A DNA stretch of 64,000 bases, taken from Chryseobacterium gleum. GTDB lineage: Bacteria > Bacteroidota > Bacteroidia > Flavobacteriales > Weeksellaceae. Below are positions 52,937 through 61,997 of this stretch, piece by piece (position 1 is the first letter of the stretch; every line of letters starts with the position of its first letter). The DNA lies in NCBI RefSeq assembly GCF_900636535.1, contig NZ_LR134289.1, positions 3,985,001 through 4,049,000 of the forward strand. The letters run 5' to 3'. The notes under the pieces are model-generated. The model searched no databases. It saw only the letters and a program-made list of their open reading frames with translations, and had not been told where the DNA came from. Position numbers and translations under genes: made by a program.

Positions 52937-52974
52937 AAAACAGAGACATTTTGACTTCAGAATGTCTCTGTTTT
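52937..52974. terminator. Bidirectional terminator between glpR and the GNAT gene
   Basis: A perfect 14-bp stem (52937-52950 with 52961-52974) with a ten-base loop and A4/T4 flanks serves both convergent transcripts. Confidence 0.85.
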
Positions 52975-52992
52975 AATCAAGAATCATTTATG

Positions 52993-53436
52993 TTATACTT
53001 TCCAGAAAAACCTTTCTTTGTTTTTTCTTTCCGCTCCAAGCAAAGTGTAGAATTTGATGGCCCTTCTATTAAAACCTGGAGTCTGCCACTGGATTATCGG
53101 GCAGCCTTGTTCTTTTGAGTAACTTTTTATTAATTCCATTATTTGTTTTCCTGTTCCGTTTCCCCTTGCATTTTCTTTTAAAAACAGACAGTCAACGTAC
53201 ATATAATAGCCGGCGTCCCAGGTGGAGAACTGTCTGAAAAATGTTGCATATCCTATTATTTCAGTATTAGATTCTGCAATCAGGCATTTTATTTCAGAAT
53301 CCGGATTGAGAATGTGTTTAGATAGCTGTTCCTTTTTGTTTTCTTCTTTAAAAGAGCTTCTTTCGTACTGCGCATGGGCTTTACATAATTCAATAATGGA
53401 ACTCAGGTCTTTTTCTTCGGCAAATCGTATTTTCAT
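52993..53436 (-). CDS. GNAT-family N-acetyltransferase
   Basis: The 147-residue protein has the GNAT fold: MKIRFAEEKDLSSIIELC at the start, CLIAESNTEIIGYATFF, and the acetyl-CoA loop LKENARGNGTGKQIMELIKSYS with the R-G-x-G-x-G/K pattern, ending FYTLLGAERKNKERF. The substrate cannot be told. It starts 18 bp after the rhodanese gene on the same strand and shares its promoter. Confidence 0.85.
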   Translation of the reverse strand: MKIRFAEEKDLSSIIELCKAHAQYERSSFKEENKKEQLSKHILNPDSEIKCLIAESNTEIIGYATFFRQFSTWDAGYYMYVDCLFLKENARGNGTGKQIMELIKSYSKEQGCPIIQWQTPGFNRRAIKFYTLLGAERKNKERFFWKV

Positions 53437-53454
53437 GTCTCTCTTATTCTTGGG

Positions 53455-53847
53455 TTAGCAGGCGCATACAAAAGTGGAACCATTGGTAGGCTCGGTTCCT
53501 GCTGTGGCGTAGCCGTCAAATTTCCACCATTCGATTCCTCCAATTAATTCAACGACTTTAAAACCTAATTGAGTCATTTTTAAAGCCCCTTTCGTGGAAG
53601 CATTACAGCCAATCCCGTCACAATAGCAGACATATATTTTTGACTTGTCAAGGTGCTGTGTGCTCTCTTCTGTCATTTCCCGATGGGGAAGATTAATTGC
53701 GGATGGAATGTGCTCTTTGCTGTAGCCATTTGGTCTTCTGGTATCTACTGCTATATAATCTGTACTGTTTTGAAATGCATCATACAGATCTGAAGGGTCC
53801 ATTTCATACATTAATTTTTTCTGGTAGAATTCAATTTGTTCTTGCAT
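53455..53847 (-). CDS. Rhodanese-like domain protein
   Basis: The 130-residue single-domain rhodanese has AVDTRRPNGYSKEHIPSAINLP and an active-site loop YVCYCDGIGCNASTKGA whose first Cys of CDGIGC is the likely sulfur carrier. A Cys pair ends the protein (FVCAC). It is divergent from the LysR-type gene and followed by the GNAT gene. Confidence 0.85.
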   Translation of the reverse strand: MQEQIEFYQKKLMYEMDPSDLYDAFQNSTDYIAVDTRRPNGYSKEHIPSAINLPHREMTEESTQHLDKSKIYVCYCDGIGCNASTKGALKMTQLGFKVVELIGGIEWWKFDGYATAGTEPTNGSTFVCAC

Positions 53848-53869
53848 AATTTTTAAATTGTTTACGATG

Positions 53870-53900
53870 CAAAACTATGTTCGGGTTTGTTCTTTTCCAA
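53870..53900 (-). promoter_or_regulatory. Promoter of the rhodanese-GNAT operon
   Basis: On the minus strand TTG (53900-53898) and TAGTTTTG (53877-53870) are 20 bp apart, a full consensus match. Confidence 0.65.
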
Positions 53901-53967
53901 AGATTGAAATTGAATGCTCTGCAGTTTTAAATGAAATATTTTCAAACATTGTCTTGCGTTATATTGT

Positions 53968-53975
53968 TAACTTTG
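53968..53975 (+). promoter_or_regulatory. -7 box of the LysR gene, possibly leaderless
   Basis: TAACTTTG matches TAnnTTTG and ends five bases before the ATG at 53980. A TTG at 53949-53951 is 16 bp upstream. At this distance the transcript would begin close to the start codon. Confidence 0.45.
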
Positions 53976-53979
53976 CATA

Positions 53980-54876
53980 ATGGAAATCAAGTTTTTAAAG
54001 CTTATTAAAACAATTGCGGAGGAAGGGAGTATTGCGGGTTCTTCCGAAAAGCTTTTTTTGACACAGTCGGCGTTGAGCCATCAGCTTAAGGATCTGGAAA
54101 TCCAGCTTGGTTTTAAGGTGTTTTACAGAACTAGGAACAAATGGGAGCTGACGGATGAGGGAAGTATTCTTTATAAAACTGCATGTACGGTAATAGAAAG
54201 TATCGGGAACGGTTTGAATACCATTCAGCAGATAAGAGCCGGAGCGGCGGGTACTATCAAAATCAGTACGGAATGTTATTCATTTTATCAGGGGCTGCCT
54301 TTGTTTATTCAGAAAATGAAAGTTTTATATCCTGAAATTGAAGTGGATCTGGTGTTGGAGGCGACCCATAGACCTGTTGAAAAAGTCATATCCAATGAAA
54401 TTGATATTGCTGTGGTTACTTCAAAACCTTCCGGTAATAAAGACTTGGTGAGTATTGAGATTTTTGAGGATGAAATTTTTGCTGTTATTCATGAGGAAAA
54501 TATTTTGAACAATACCGAATATCTTGTTGCTGAAGATTTTCTGGATGCTCATTTGATTATTCATTCTTTTCCCTTAAAAACGGTTTCTGTTTATGAGCAA
54601 TTTCTGAATCCTAACGGAATAATGCCTGTGAAAATTTCTGCAGTTCCTTTAACGGAAGTTACTTTGGAAATGGTCCAGGCCAATATGGGGATTACCTGTA
54701 TGCCGAAATGGGCGTTAAATTCATTCAGGCTGTCTGATGAATTAAGTTTTAAAAAAATCGGCAATAACGGTTTAAAAAGAAAACATTATTTGGTAGTAAG
54801 GAAATCGGATGTTGGAAAAAAATATATTAATGACTTTCTTTTAAACTTCAAAGAACATTTTCAAAATTTCGGATAG
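53980..54876 (+). CDS. LysR-family transcriptional regulator
   Basis: The 298 residues contain the winged HTH (about 1-60: LKLIKTIAEEGSIAGSSEKLFLTQSALSHQLK shown in part), a linker helix and the two-subdomain effector domain (about 88-295) typical of MetR/CysB-like regulators. The inducer is unknown. It is divergent from the rhodanese-GNAT pair, which it may control. Confidence 0.88.
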   Translation: MEIKFLKLIKTIAEEGSIAGSSEKLFLTQSALSHQLKDLEIQLGFKVFYRTRNKWELTDEGSILYKTACTVIESIGNGLNTIQQIRAGAAGTIKISTECYSFYQGLPLFIQKMKVLYPEIEVDLVLEATHRPVEKVISNEIDIAVVTSKPSGNKDLVSIEIFEDEIFAVIHEENILNNTEYLVAEDFLDAHLIIHSFPLKTVSVYEQFLNPNGIMPVKISAVPLTEVTLEMVQANMGITCMPKWALNSFRLSDELSFKKIGNNGLKRKHYLVVRKSDVGKKYINDFLLNFKEHFQNFG

Positions 54877-54930
54877 TTTTTTTTCTGAAATCGCTAAATG
54901 ATTAAAAATCAAAATATTTTAGTCGAAATA

Positions 54931-54961
54931 TTTGTCAGTTACAAAATTATTCGTAGATTTG
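54931..54961 (+). promoter_or_regulatory. Promoter of the S10-spc ribosomal operon
   Basis: TTTG (54931-54934) and TAGATTTG (54954-54961) are separated by 19 bp, the same arrangement as in the str operon promoter. The leader to rplC is about 100 bases. Confidence 0.68.
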
Positions 54962-54984
54962 CACACTCATTTTAGGGGCGTGGT

Positions 54985-55047
54985 ATGCCTATATCAAAAG
55001 TAGAAATTACCTCAGACTTCCGAAAAATGGTGATAATTAAAGGATAA
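54985..55047 (+). CDS. Candidate 20-codon leader ORF before rplC
   Basis: ATG to TAA encodes 20 residues (MPISKVEITS then DFRKMVIIKG) inside the rplC leader, 20 bp before the rplC start. No known leader peptide matches. It could be chance, a translated attenuator, or part of a structured r-protein leader. Translation is unproven. Confidence 0.3.
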   Translation: MPISKVEITSDFRKMVIIKG

Positions 55048-55067
55048 ATTTTATTATAATATAAACA

Positions 55068-55694
55068 ATGTCAGGTATTATTGGTAAAAAAATCGGTATG
55101 ACATCTTTGTTTAACGAAGAAGGAAAAAACATTCCTTGTACAGTTATCCAAGCTGGTCCATGCTCGGTTTTACAGGTCAGAACCTTAGAAAAAGACGGTT
55201 ATAAAGCTGTTCAGTTAGGTTTCGATGACAAGAGTGAGAAGAACGTTGGTAAAGCGTTAGCTGGTCATTTTAAAAAGGCTGGTTCTGCTCCTAAAGCTAA
55301 ATTAGTTGAATTCTACAGAGAATTCGTTGATGAAGTAAAAGTAGGAGAAGAAGTAAAAGTTGATCTATTCGCAGAAGGTGAATATGTTGACGTAACAGGA
55401 ACTTCAAAAGGTAAAGGCTTCCAGGGTGTTGTTAAAAGACACGGATTTGGAGGTGTAATGCAGGCAACTCATGGTCAGCACAACAGACTTAGAGCTCCAG
55501 GTTCTATCGGTGCTGGTTCAGACCCTTCAAGAGTATTCAAAGGGATGAGAATGGCTGGAAGAATGGGAGGTAAGCAGGTAACTGTTCAAAACCTTCAAGT
55601 GTTAAAAGTTGATCAAGAACAAAATCTTTTAGTAGTAAAAGGTGCTGTTCCGGGAGCTAAAAATTCTTATGTAATTATCAGAAAATGGAACTAG
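55068..55694 (+). CDS. rplC: 50S ribosomal protein L3
   Basis: L3 is one of the first proteins to bind 23S rRNA and lies near the peptidyl-transferase centre. The 208-residue protein has the typical [14 protein letters not shown] start, the [15 protein letters not shown] loop with the conserved Gln (a possible methylation site), and [16 protein letters not shown]. The next gene overlaps its stop by 10 bases. Confidence 0.97.
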   Translation: MSGIIGKKIGMTSLFNEEGKNIPCTVIQAGPCSVLQVRTLEKDGYKAVQLGFDDKSEKNVGKALAGHFKKAGSAPKAKLVEFYREFVDEVKVGEEVKVDLFAEGEYVDVTGTSKGKGFQGVVKRHGFGGVMQATHGQHNRLRAPGSIGAGSDPSRVFKGMRMAGRMGGKQVTVQNLQVLKVDQEQNLLVVKGAVPGAKNSYVIIRKWN

Positions 55695-56314
55695 TAGTAT
55701 TAAATACATCAGGAAAAGAGACCGGAAGAAAAGTAACTCTAGACGAAACAGTATTCGGAATTGAGCCAAATCAGCACGCGGTTTACTTAGAAGTTAAACA
55801 GTATCTTGCTGCTCAAAGACAAGGTACTCATAAAGCAAAAGAAAGAAGCGAAATTACTGCTTCTACTAAAAAGCTTAAGAAGCAAAAAGGATCAGGATCT
55901 GCTAGATACGGTGATATCAAATCTCCGGTATTCAGAGGTGGAGGTAGAGTATTCGGACCAAAACCAAGAGACTACAGATTCAAATTGAACAAAGCTCTTA
56001 AGAGATTAGCTAAAAAATCTGTATTATCTCAGAAAATGAGAGACAACAGCATTAAAGTTTTAGAAGATATGAGCTTTGCTGCTCCTAAGACTAAAGATTT
56101 CATCAATGTATTAAATGCATTGGAACTTAACGGTAAAAAATCTTTATTCGTTCTTCCTGAAGCTAACAAGAATGTATATTTATCTTCAAGAAACTTACCT
56201 AAAGCTAAAGTAATGAACTTCAACGAAATCAGTTCTTACGATTTAGTAAACGCTGGTGAGATCATTTTCTTCGAAGGTGCAGTTGAAAAATTCCAGGAAA
56301 ATTTAAAGAAATAA
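55685..56314 (+). CDS. rplD: 50S ribosomal protein L4
   Basis: The 209-residue L4 has the internal extended loop with [19 protein letters not shown] and the KKQKGSG segment that lines the exit tunnel. Its ATG overlaps the rplC stop. Three bases separate it from rplW. Confidence 0.97.
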   Translation: MELVVLNTSGKETGRKVTLDETVFGIEPNQHAVYLEVKQYLAAQRQGTHKAKERSEITASTKKLKKQKGSGSARYGDIKSPVFRGGGRVFGPKPRDYRFKLNKALKRLAKKSVLSQKMRDNSIKVLEDMSFAAPKTKDFINVLNALELNGKKSLFVLPEANKNVYLSSRNLPKAKVMNFNEISSYDLVNAGEIIFFEGAVEKFQENLKK

Positions 56315-56317
56315 ATC

Positions 56318-56608
56318 ATGTCAGTTATTATTAAACCAGTTATTTCAGAAAAGGCTAATTACCTTACAGATTTAAGAGGTTCTTATTCTTTCTTAGTGAA
56401 TCCTAAGGCGAATAAAATCGAGATCAAAAAAGCTGTTGAAGCAGCTTACGGTGTAAAAGTAGCAGACGTTAACACAATGATTTATGCTCCGAAGGTTTCT
56501 TCAAAATACACTAAAAAAGGTCTTCAAGTAGGAAAGACAAACAAATTGAAAAAAGCGGTAATCAAACTTGCTGAAGGTGAGGTTATCGATATTTTTGCTG
56601 TAAATTAA
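56318..56608 (+). CDS. rplW: 50S ribosomal protein L23
   Basis: The 96-residue L23 binds near the exit tunnel and docks SRP and trigger factor. It has IIKPVISEKA at the start, the VNPKANKIEIKKAVEAAYGVKV motif, and the GKTNKLKKAVIKLAEG tail. Follows rplD by 3 bp. Confidence 0.96.
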   Translation: MSVIIKPVISEKANYLTDLRGSYSFLVNPKANKIEIKKAVEAAYGVKVADVNTMIYAPKVSSKYTKKGLQVGKTNKLKKAVIKLAEGEVIDIFAVN

Positions 56609-56630
56609 TTATTAATTATAAATAATAGTA

Positions 56631-57451
56631 ATGTCTGTTAGAAAATTAAAACCTATCACCCCGGGACAGAGATTCAGAATTGTAAACAATTTTGAGGAAA
56701 TTACTACTAACAAACCAGAGAAATCTCTAGTAGTTGGTATTAAAAGTCAGGTGGACGTAACAATACAGGTAAAATGACCATGCGTTACACCGGAGGTGGA
56801 CACAAAAAGAAATACAGAATTATTGACTTCAAAAGAAACAAAGCAAACGTTGAAGCTACTGTAAAATCTGTAGAATACGATCCAAACAGAACTGCATTTA
56901 TCGCTTTATTAGAATACGCAGACGGAGAGAAGAGATATATCATCGCTCCAAACGGTATCAAAGTAGATCAGAAAGTAGTATCAGGAGAAAGCGTTGAACC
57001 AAACGTAGGTAACGCAATGAAATTGAAAAACATTCCATTGGGTACTGTAATTTCTTGTGTTGAAATGAAGCCTGGACAAGGGGCGATTTTAGCAAGAAGT
57101 GCTGGTTCTTCAGCTCAATTAACTTCAAGAGATGGTAAATATGCAATCATCAAGTTACCTTCAGGAGAATCAAGAATGATCCTTACTGAATGTATGGCAA
57201 TGATTGGTTCTGTTTCCAACTCAGATCACCAATTAACTGTATCAGGTAAGGCTGGTAGAAGCAGATGGTTAGGTAGAAGACCAAGAACAAGAGCGGTTGT
57301 AATGAACCCAGTAGATCACCCAATGGGTGGTGGTGAAGGACGTTCTTCAGGAGGTCACCCAAGATCTAGAAACGGTAAACCGGCTAAAGGTTACAAAACT
57401 AGAAAGAAAAACAAAGTGTCTAACCGTTACATCGTATCTAAAAGAAAATAA
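56631..57451 (+). CDS. rplB: 50S ribosomal protein L2, split by an apparent one-base deletion
   Basis: L2 is required for peptidyl transfer and subunit joining. The frame from ATG 56631 ([18 protein letters not shown]) reads 47 codons to GIK, then goes out of frame at an AAAA run (56742-56745) and stops at TGA 56774-56776. Downstream, the ORF from 56774 supplies the missing rest, beginning with [19 protein letters not shown] and ending at 57451. Adding one A to the run restores [22 protein letters not shown] and a 273-residue L2 with the [20 protein letters not shown] motif. Loss of function would be lethal, so a sequence error in the homopolymer is the most likely explanation. Confidence 0.93.
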
Positions 57452-57453
57452 TT

Positions 57454-57732
57454 ATGGCAAGATCACTTAAAAAAGGACCGTTCATTCATCATACTTTAGA
57501 TAAGAAGGTTCAGGCAAATATAGAGTCTGGTAAGAAGACAGTTATCAAAACTTGGTCTAGAGCATCTATGATCTCTCCGGACTTCGTAGGACAAACTATT
57601 GCTGTACACAACGGGAAATCTTTTATCCCTGTATATGTTACAGAAAACATGGTTGGTCACAAGTTAGGCGAATTTTCTCCAACAAGATCTTTCAGAGGTC
57701 ATGGTGGTAACAAAAACAAAGGAAGCAGATAA
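57454..57732 (+). CDS. rpsS: 30S ribosomal protein S19
   Basis: The 92-residue S19 ([15 protein letters not shown]) has [22 protein letters not shown] and the conserved [14 protein letters not shown]. It follows rplB by 2 bp. Confidence 0.97.
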   Translation: MARSLKKGPFIHHTLDKKVQANIESGKKTVIKTWSRASMISPDFVGQTIAVHNGKSFIPVYVTENMVGHKLGEFSPTRSFRGHGGNKNKGSR

Positions 57733-57734
57733 TC

Positions 57735-58133
57735 ATGGGATCAAGAAAACAAGATAGTTCAATCGCAAGAAAAGAAGCTAACAAAGACGTTGTAAAAGCT
57801 TCATTAAATAATTGCCCGTCTTCTCCAAGAAAAATGAGATTAGTTGCTGATATCATTAGAGGAGAGCAGGTAGACAAAGCACTTTATATCCTAAAATATT
57901 CTAAGAAAGATGCTTCTAACAAGTTAGAAAAATTACTTCTTTCTGCTATGGCTAACTGGCAAGTGAAAAACGAAGGTGCTGACATTGAGGAAGCAAACCT
58001 TATCGTTAAAGAAATATTTGTGGATAGTGCAAGACAATTGAAGAGACTAAGACCAGCTCCACAAGGTAGAGGGTATAGAATCAGAAAAAGATCTAACCAC
58101 GTTACATTAATCTTAGGTAACAAAGAAAATTAA
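57735..58133 (+). CDS. rplV: 50S ribosomal protein L22
   Basis: The 132-residue L22 lines the exit tunnel. [21 protein letters not shown], the long hairpin and the C-terminal [21 protein letters not shown] match the family. The N-terminus has an extra Ser/Lys/Gln-rich 12 residues. Follows rpsS by 2 bp. Confidence 0.96.
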   Translation: MGSRKQDSSIARKEANKDVVKASLNNCPSSPRKMRLVADIIRGEQVDKALYILKYSKKDASNKLEKLLLSAMANWQVKNEGADIEEANLIVKEIFVDSARQLKRLRPAPQGRGYRIRKRSNHVTLILGNKEN

Positions 58134-58140
58134 TCAAGGT

Positions 58141-58890
58141 ATGGGACAGAAGACAAATCCAATTGGTAACAGATTAGGTATCATCAGAGGATGGGATTCT
58201 AACTGGTTTGGTGGAAACGATTATGGAGACAGAATCGCTGAAGACTACAAAATCAGAAGATACCTTGAAGCTAGATTATCTAAAGGTGGTATTTCAAAAA
58301 TTTATATTGAAAGAACTTTAAAATTAGTTACAGTAACTATTACTACTGCTAGACCGGGACTTATCATCGGTAAAGGAGGTCAGGAAGTTGATAAATTGAA
58401 AGAAGAGTTGAAGAAATTGACTGGTAAGGATATTCAAATCAACATTTTCGAAATCAAAAGACCTGAATTAGATGCTGTATTGGTTGCTGATAGTATTTCT
58501 AAGCAAATTGAAAACAGAATTTCTTACAGAAGAGCTGTTAAAATGGCAATGGCAAGTACTATGAGAATGGGTGCTGAAGGTATCAAAGTTCAAATTTCTG
58601 GTAGATTAAACGGAGCTGAAATGGCAAGATCAGAATCTTTCAAAGAAGGAAGAATTCCATTGTCAACTTTCAGAGCTGATATCGATTACCACTGGGCAGA
58701 AGCTCACACTACTTACGGTAGACTAGGGGTAAAAGTTTGGATCATGAAAGGTGAAGTTTACGGTAAAAGAGAACTTTCTCCACTAGTGGGACAACAGAAA
58801 AAAGGAGGTCAGTCTGAAAGAGGAAACAGAGGAGGAGACAGAGACAACAGAAGACCTAGAAAAAACAACAACAATAACAATAATAATTAA
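58141..58890 (+). CDS. rpsC: 30S ribosomal protein S3
   Basis: The 249-residue S3 has [20 protein letters not shown] domain [20 protein letters not shown], and the [12 protein letters not shown] domain. The C-terminus is extended by a run of Arg/Gly then Asn residues ([12 protein letters not shown]) beyond about residue 220. A 97-bp spacer with an unusual repeat separates it from rplP. Confidence 0.96.
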   Translation: MGQKTNPIGNRLGIIRGWDSNWFGGNDYGDRIAEDYKIRRYLEARLSKGGISKIYIERTLKLVTVTITTARPGLIIGKGGQEVDKLKEELKKLTGKDIQINIFEIKRPELDAVLVADSISKQIENRISYRRAVKMAMASTMRMGAEGIKVQISGRLNGAEMARSESFKEGRIPLSTFRADIDYHWAEAHTTYGRLGVKVWIMKGEVYGKRELSPLVGQQKKGGQSERGNRGGDRDNRRPRKNNNNNNNN

Positions 58891-58987
58891 AATTTTAGAT
58901 TAGAGTTTTGAGTTTTAAATTACCGTTACTTTTTTAAAATAAAAAAAAATCTAAAATCTAAAATCTAAAATCTAAAATTTAGAAATT
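58891..58987. repeat. AT-rich spacer with ATCTAAA tandem repeats
   Basis: Four perfect copies of ATCTAAA (58949-58976) follow an A9 run. A related inverted motif (TTTTAGATT) sits at the left end (58894-58902). The insert lies inside the S10-spc operon, where neighbouring genes are otherwise 0-25 bp apart. Confidence 0.6.
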
Positions 58988-59413
58988 ATGTTACAACCAA
59001 AAAGAACCAAATTCCGTAGAGTTCATAAGATGAAGATGAAGGGGAATGCCCAGAGAGGTAGTCAACTTGCTTACGGAACTTTCGGGATTAAAGCAACGGA
59101 AGGTGCTTGGATCACTGCCAGACAAATTGAAGCTGCGCGTATCGCTGCAACAAGATATATGAAGAGAGAAGGTCAGCTATGGATCAAAATCTTCCCAGAT
59201 AAGCCAATTACTAAGAAACCAGCGGAAGTACGTATGGGTAAAGGTAAAGGTGCTGTTGAATATTGGGTAGCTGTAGTAAAACCAGGTAAAATTATGTTCG
59301 AAGTTGGAGGTGTTCCTTACGAAGTAGCGAAAGAAGCTCTTAGACTTGCTGCACAAAAATTACCAGTAGTTACTAAATTCATCGTTGCTAACGATTTTGT
59401 TAAACCTCTATAA
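58988..59413 (+). CDS. rplP: 50S ribosomal protein L16
   Basis: The 141-residue L16 ([14 protein letters not shown]) has the [18 protein letters not shown] and [19 protein letters not shown] motifs. It follows the repeat spacer and precedes rpmC. Confidence 0.97.
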   Translation: MLQPKRTKFRRVHKMKMKGNAQRGSQLAYGTFGIKATEGAWITARQIEAARIAATRYMKREGQLWIKIFPDKPITKKPAEVRMGKGKGAVEYWVAVVKPGKIMFEVGGVPYEVAKEALRLAAQKLPVVTKFIVANDFVKPL

Positions 59414-59425
59414 TCTTTGAATACA

Positions 59426-59611
59426 ATGAAAAAAGCTGATATTAAAAATTTAAGCGCGGGTGATATTCAAGCTCAATTAACTGAAGCAAAAGCTCAATAT
59501 TCTAAATTGAAATTGGCTCATGCAATCAGCCCAATTGAAAACCCGATTCAAATCAAAGATTTGAGAAAGACAATCGCAAGACTAAACACTGAGTTAACTA
59601 ACAAACAATAA
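59426..59611 (+). CDS. rpmC: 50S ribosomal protein L29
   Basis: The start MKKADIKNLSAGDIQAQL is chosen over an in-frame TTG nine bases upstream. 61 residues; ends with the KDLRKTIARLNTEL helix. Lies 12 bp after rplP. Confidence 0.93.
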   Translation: MKKADIKNLSAGDIQAQLTEAKAQYSKLKLAHAISPIENPIQIKDLRKTIARLNTELTNKQ

Positions 59612-59623
59612 TTTCATTTTACA

Positions 59624-59878
59624 ATGGAAAGAAATTTAAGAAAAGAAAGAATCGGAGTTGTTTCCAGCAATAAAATGGAAAAGACCATTGTTGTTAGTGA
59701 AACGATGAGAATGAAGCACCCGATGTATGGTAAATTCGTATTAAAGACGAAAAAATATACTGCACACGACGAGAACAACGAATGCAACGAGGGAGATACA
59801 GTTTTAATCCAGGAAACTAGACCTTTGAGCAAGAACAAGAGATGGAGATTAGTAAGAATCATTGAAAAAGCTAAGTAA
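59624..59878 (+). CDS. rpsQ: 30S ribosomal protein S17
   Basis: The 84-residue S17 has [19 protein letters not shown] and the [24 protein letters not shown] signature. It lies 12 bp after rpmC and 2 bp before rplN. Confidence 0.96.
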   Translation: MERNLRKERIGVVSSNKMEKTIVVSETMRMKHPMYGKFVLKTKKYTAHDENNECNEGDTVLIQETRPLSKNKRWRLVRIIEKAK

Positions 59879-59880
59879 TA

Positions 59881-60249
59881 ATGTTACAAACAGAATCAAG
59901 ATTAAAAGTTGCTGATAACACAGGTGCGAAAGAAGTACTAGTTATCAGAGTTCTGGGAGGAACCAGAAGAAGATATGCTTCAGTTGGTGATAAAATCGTT
60001 GTTACTATCAAGGATTCTACACCATCAGGAAACGCTAAAAAAGGTCAGGTATCTAAAGCTGTAGTAGTAAGAACTAAAAAAGCAGTAAGAAGAAAAGATG
60101 GTTCATACATCAAGTTCGACGACAATGCTTGTGTATTACTAAACGCAGCAGGAGAAATGAGAGGAACTCGTGTTTTCGGACCAGTTGCTCGTGAGTTGAG
60201 AGACAAAGAATATATGAAAATCATTTCATTAGCTCCTGAAGTACTTTAA
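59881..60249 (+). CDS. rplN: 50S ribosomal protein L14
   Basis: The 122-residue L14 ([19 protein letters not shown]) has [15 protein letters not shown] and [16 protein letters not shown]. It follows rpsQ by 2 bp. Confidence 0.97.
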   Translation: MLQTESRLKVADNTGAKEVLVIRVLGGTRRRYASVGDKIVVTIKDSTPSGNAKKGQVSKAVVVRTKKAVRRKDGSYIKFDDNACVLLNAAGEMRGTRVFGPVARELRDKEYMKIISLAPEVL

Positions 60250-60270
60250 TTTTTAAAATTTTTTAAAGAA

Positions 60271-60597
60271 ATGTCAAAGTTAAAAATAAAAAGAGGAGAT
60301 AACGTAATCATTACTACTGGTAAGAAAGATATCAAAGGTAAGACTGGTGAAGTTATTGAAGTGATCAAGAAAGAAGGTAGAGACCCTAGAGTAGTTGTTG
60401 CAGGACTTAACATCATCAAAAAGCACGTTAAGCCTTCAGCTTCAAATCCTCAAGGAGGAATCGTTGAAAGAGAAGCTTCTATTCATATCTCAAACGTAGC
60501 TTTAGTTGGTAAAGACGGAAAAGCTATCAAAGTAGGTTACAAAATCGAAGGAGATAAGAAAGTAAGAATCAACAAAAAAACGGGTGAAACTTTATAA
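60271..60597 (+). CDS. rplX: 50S ribosomal protein L24
   Basis: The 108-residue L24 has a KOW start (RGDNVIITTGKKDIKGKTGEV) and the VKPSASNPQGGIVEREASIH segment. It lies 21 bp after rplN. Confidence 0.96.
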   Translation: MSKLKIKRGDNVIITTGKKDIKGKTGEVIEVIKKEGRDPRVVVAGLNIIKKHVKPSASNPQGGIVEREASIHISNVALVGKDGKAIKVGYKIEGDKKVRINKKTGETL

Positions 60598-60610
60598 TTT
60601 TAAATAACAC

Positions 60611-61162
60611 ATGGAATATATAGCAAGACCCAAAAAAGCATATAAAGAGACAATTGTTCCTGCAATGATGGAAGAATTCGGGTATAAGTCAGTAATGCAA
60701 GTACCTAAATTAGAGAAAATCGTTGTATCACAAGGTTTAGGTGATGCTACTGCAGACAAAAAAATCATTGATTATGCTGTAGAAGAGCTTACAAATATCA
60801 CAGGTCAAAAGGCTGTTGGTACAATCTCTAAAAAAGACGAAGCTGCTTTCAAATTGAGAAAAGGAATGCCTGTAGGTGCTAAAGTAACATTGAGAGCTGA
60901 CAGAATGTATGAATTCTTAGACAGACTTACTTCTTCTGCTTTACCTCGTATCAGAGATTTCTCTGGAATCAAAGCAGATGGTTTCGATGGTAGAGGTAAC
61001 TACAACTTAGGTATTACTGAGCAGATTATCTTCCCTGAAATCGTAATTGACAAAGTGAAAAAAATCCAAGGGATGGACATCACTTTCGTAACTACTGCGA
61101 AAACAGATAAAGAAGCTAAAGCATTATTAACTCACTTCGGTTTACCATTTAAAAAGAACTAA
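60611..61162 (+). CDS. rplE: 50S ribosomal protein L5
   Basis: The 183-residue L5 binds 5S r[41 protein letters not shown] and [21 protein letters not shown] are diagnostic. It lies 13 bp after rplX. Confidence 0.97.
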   Translation: MEYIARPKKAYKETIVPAMMEEFGYKSVMQVPKLEKIVVSQGLGDATADKKIIDYAVEELTNITGQKAVGTISKKDEAAFKLRKGMPVGAKVTLRADRMYEFLDRLTSSALPRIRDFSGIKADGFDGRGNYNLGITEQIIFPEIVIDKVKKIQGMDITFVTTAKTDKEAKALLTHFGLPFKKN

Positions 61163-61165
61163 GAA

Positions 61166-61435
61166 ATGGCTAAAGAATCAATGAAAGCGCGTGAGCGCAA
61201 AAGAGAAGCACTAGTTGCTAAATACGCTGCTAAAAGACAAGCTCTTAAAGAAGCTGGTGATTACGAAGGACTTCAAAAATTGCCTAAAAATGCTTCTCCT
61301 GTAAGATTGCACAACAGATGTAAACTGACAGGTAGACCAAGAGGATACATGAGAACGTTCGGTATTTCCAGAGTAACTTTCAGAGAAATGGCAAACAACG
61401 GTCTTATCCCAGGTGTAAGAAAAGCTAGTTGGTAA
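61166..61435 (+). CDS. rpsN: 30S ribosomal protein S14
   Basis: The 89-residue S14 is the longer, zinc-free type: it lacks the CxxC pairs and has a long basic N-terminus ([17 protein letters not shown]). The [24 protein letters not shown] motif (given in part here) is typical. Confidence 0.96.
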   Translation: MAKESMKARERKREALVAKYAAKRQALKEAGDYEGLQKLPKNASPVRLHNRCKLTGRPRGYMRTFGISRVTFREMANNGLIPGVRKASW

Positions 61436-61486
61436 TAATTACTAATTAAAAATCGGGACAATTAAGTTGTTCAGATACTAAAGATA

Positions 61487-61524
61487 AAAATATCAGACTG
61501 AAGATTTCTGAAGTCTGATATTTT
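61487..61524 (+). promoter_or_regulatory. Hairpin between rpsN and rpsH
   Basis: A perfect 13-bp stem (61487-61499 with 61512-61524) with a 12-base loop stands in the only other large gap of the operon (146 bp). It is followed by a weak T tract (TTTTACTCTTC), so it may be a partial terminator, a processing site or an mRNA-stability element. Confidence 0.55.
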
Positions 61525-61581
61525 ACTCTTCAAGTCTTTGCAAAACTGATTGTTCTTTAACCAATAATTTATAAAAGAAAA

Positions 61582-61980
61582 ATGGTAACAGATCCAATTT
61601 CAGATTTCCTAACAAGAGTAAGGAACGCACAAAGCGCAGGCCACAAAGTGGTGGAAATTCCTGCATCGAAAATCAAAAAGGAGATTACTAAGATCTTATT
61701 TGATCAGGGGTATATCTTAAACTACAAGTTTGAAGATAACGCTGTTCAGGGAGTGATCAAAATCGCTTTAAAGTACGATAAGCAAACTAACAAACCGGCT
61801 ATCAAGTCTATCCAAAGAGCTTCTAGACCAGGTTTGAGACAGTACAAAGGTTCAGCTGAGCTTCCAAGAGTACTAAACGGTTTGGGTATTTCTATCATCT
61901 CTACTTCAAAAGGAGTAATGACTGACAAGAAAGCTAGAGAAGAGAAAGTAGGCGGTGAAGTAATCTGCTATGTTTATTAA
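61582..61980 (+). CDS. rpsH: 30S ribosomal protein S8
   Basis: The 132-residue S8 (MVTDPISDFLTRVRNA) has the RASRPGLRQYKG and GLGISIISTSKGVMTDKKAR motifs, with the C-terminal GGEVICYVY. It starts after the hairpin gap. Confidence 0.97.
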   Translation: MVTDPISDFLTRVRNAQSAGHKVVEIPASKIKKEITKILFDQGYILNYKFEDNAVQGVIKIALKYDKQTNKPAIKSIQRASRPGLRQYKGSAELPRVLNGLGISIISTSKGVMTDKKAREEKVGGEVICYVY

Positions 61981-61997
61981 TTTTTAATCACAGGAAA

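Noticed and set aside
39163..55067. Mobile island inserted between rpsJ and rplC
   Set aside because: No integrase, transposase, direct repeats or tRNA border is visible and the genes look like ordinary chromosomal ones. Rearrangement is possible but not shown.
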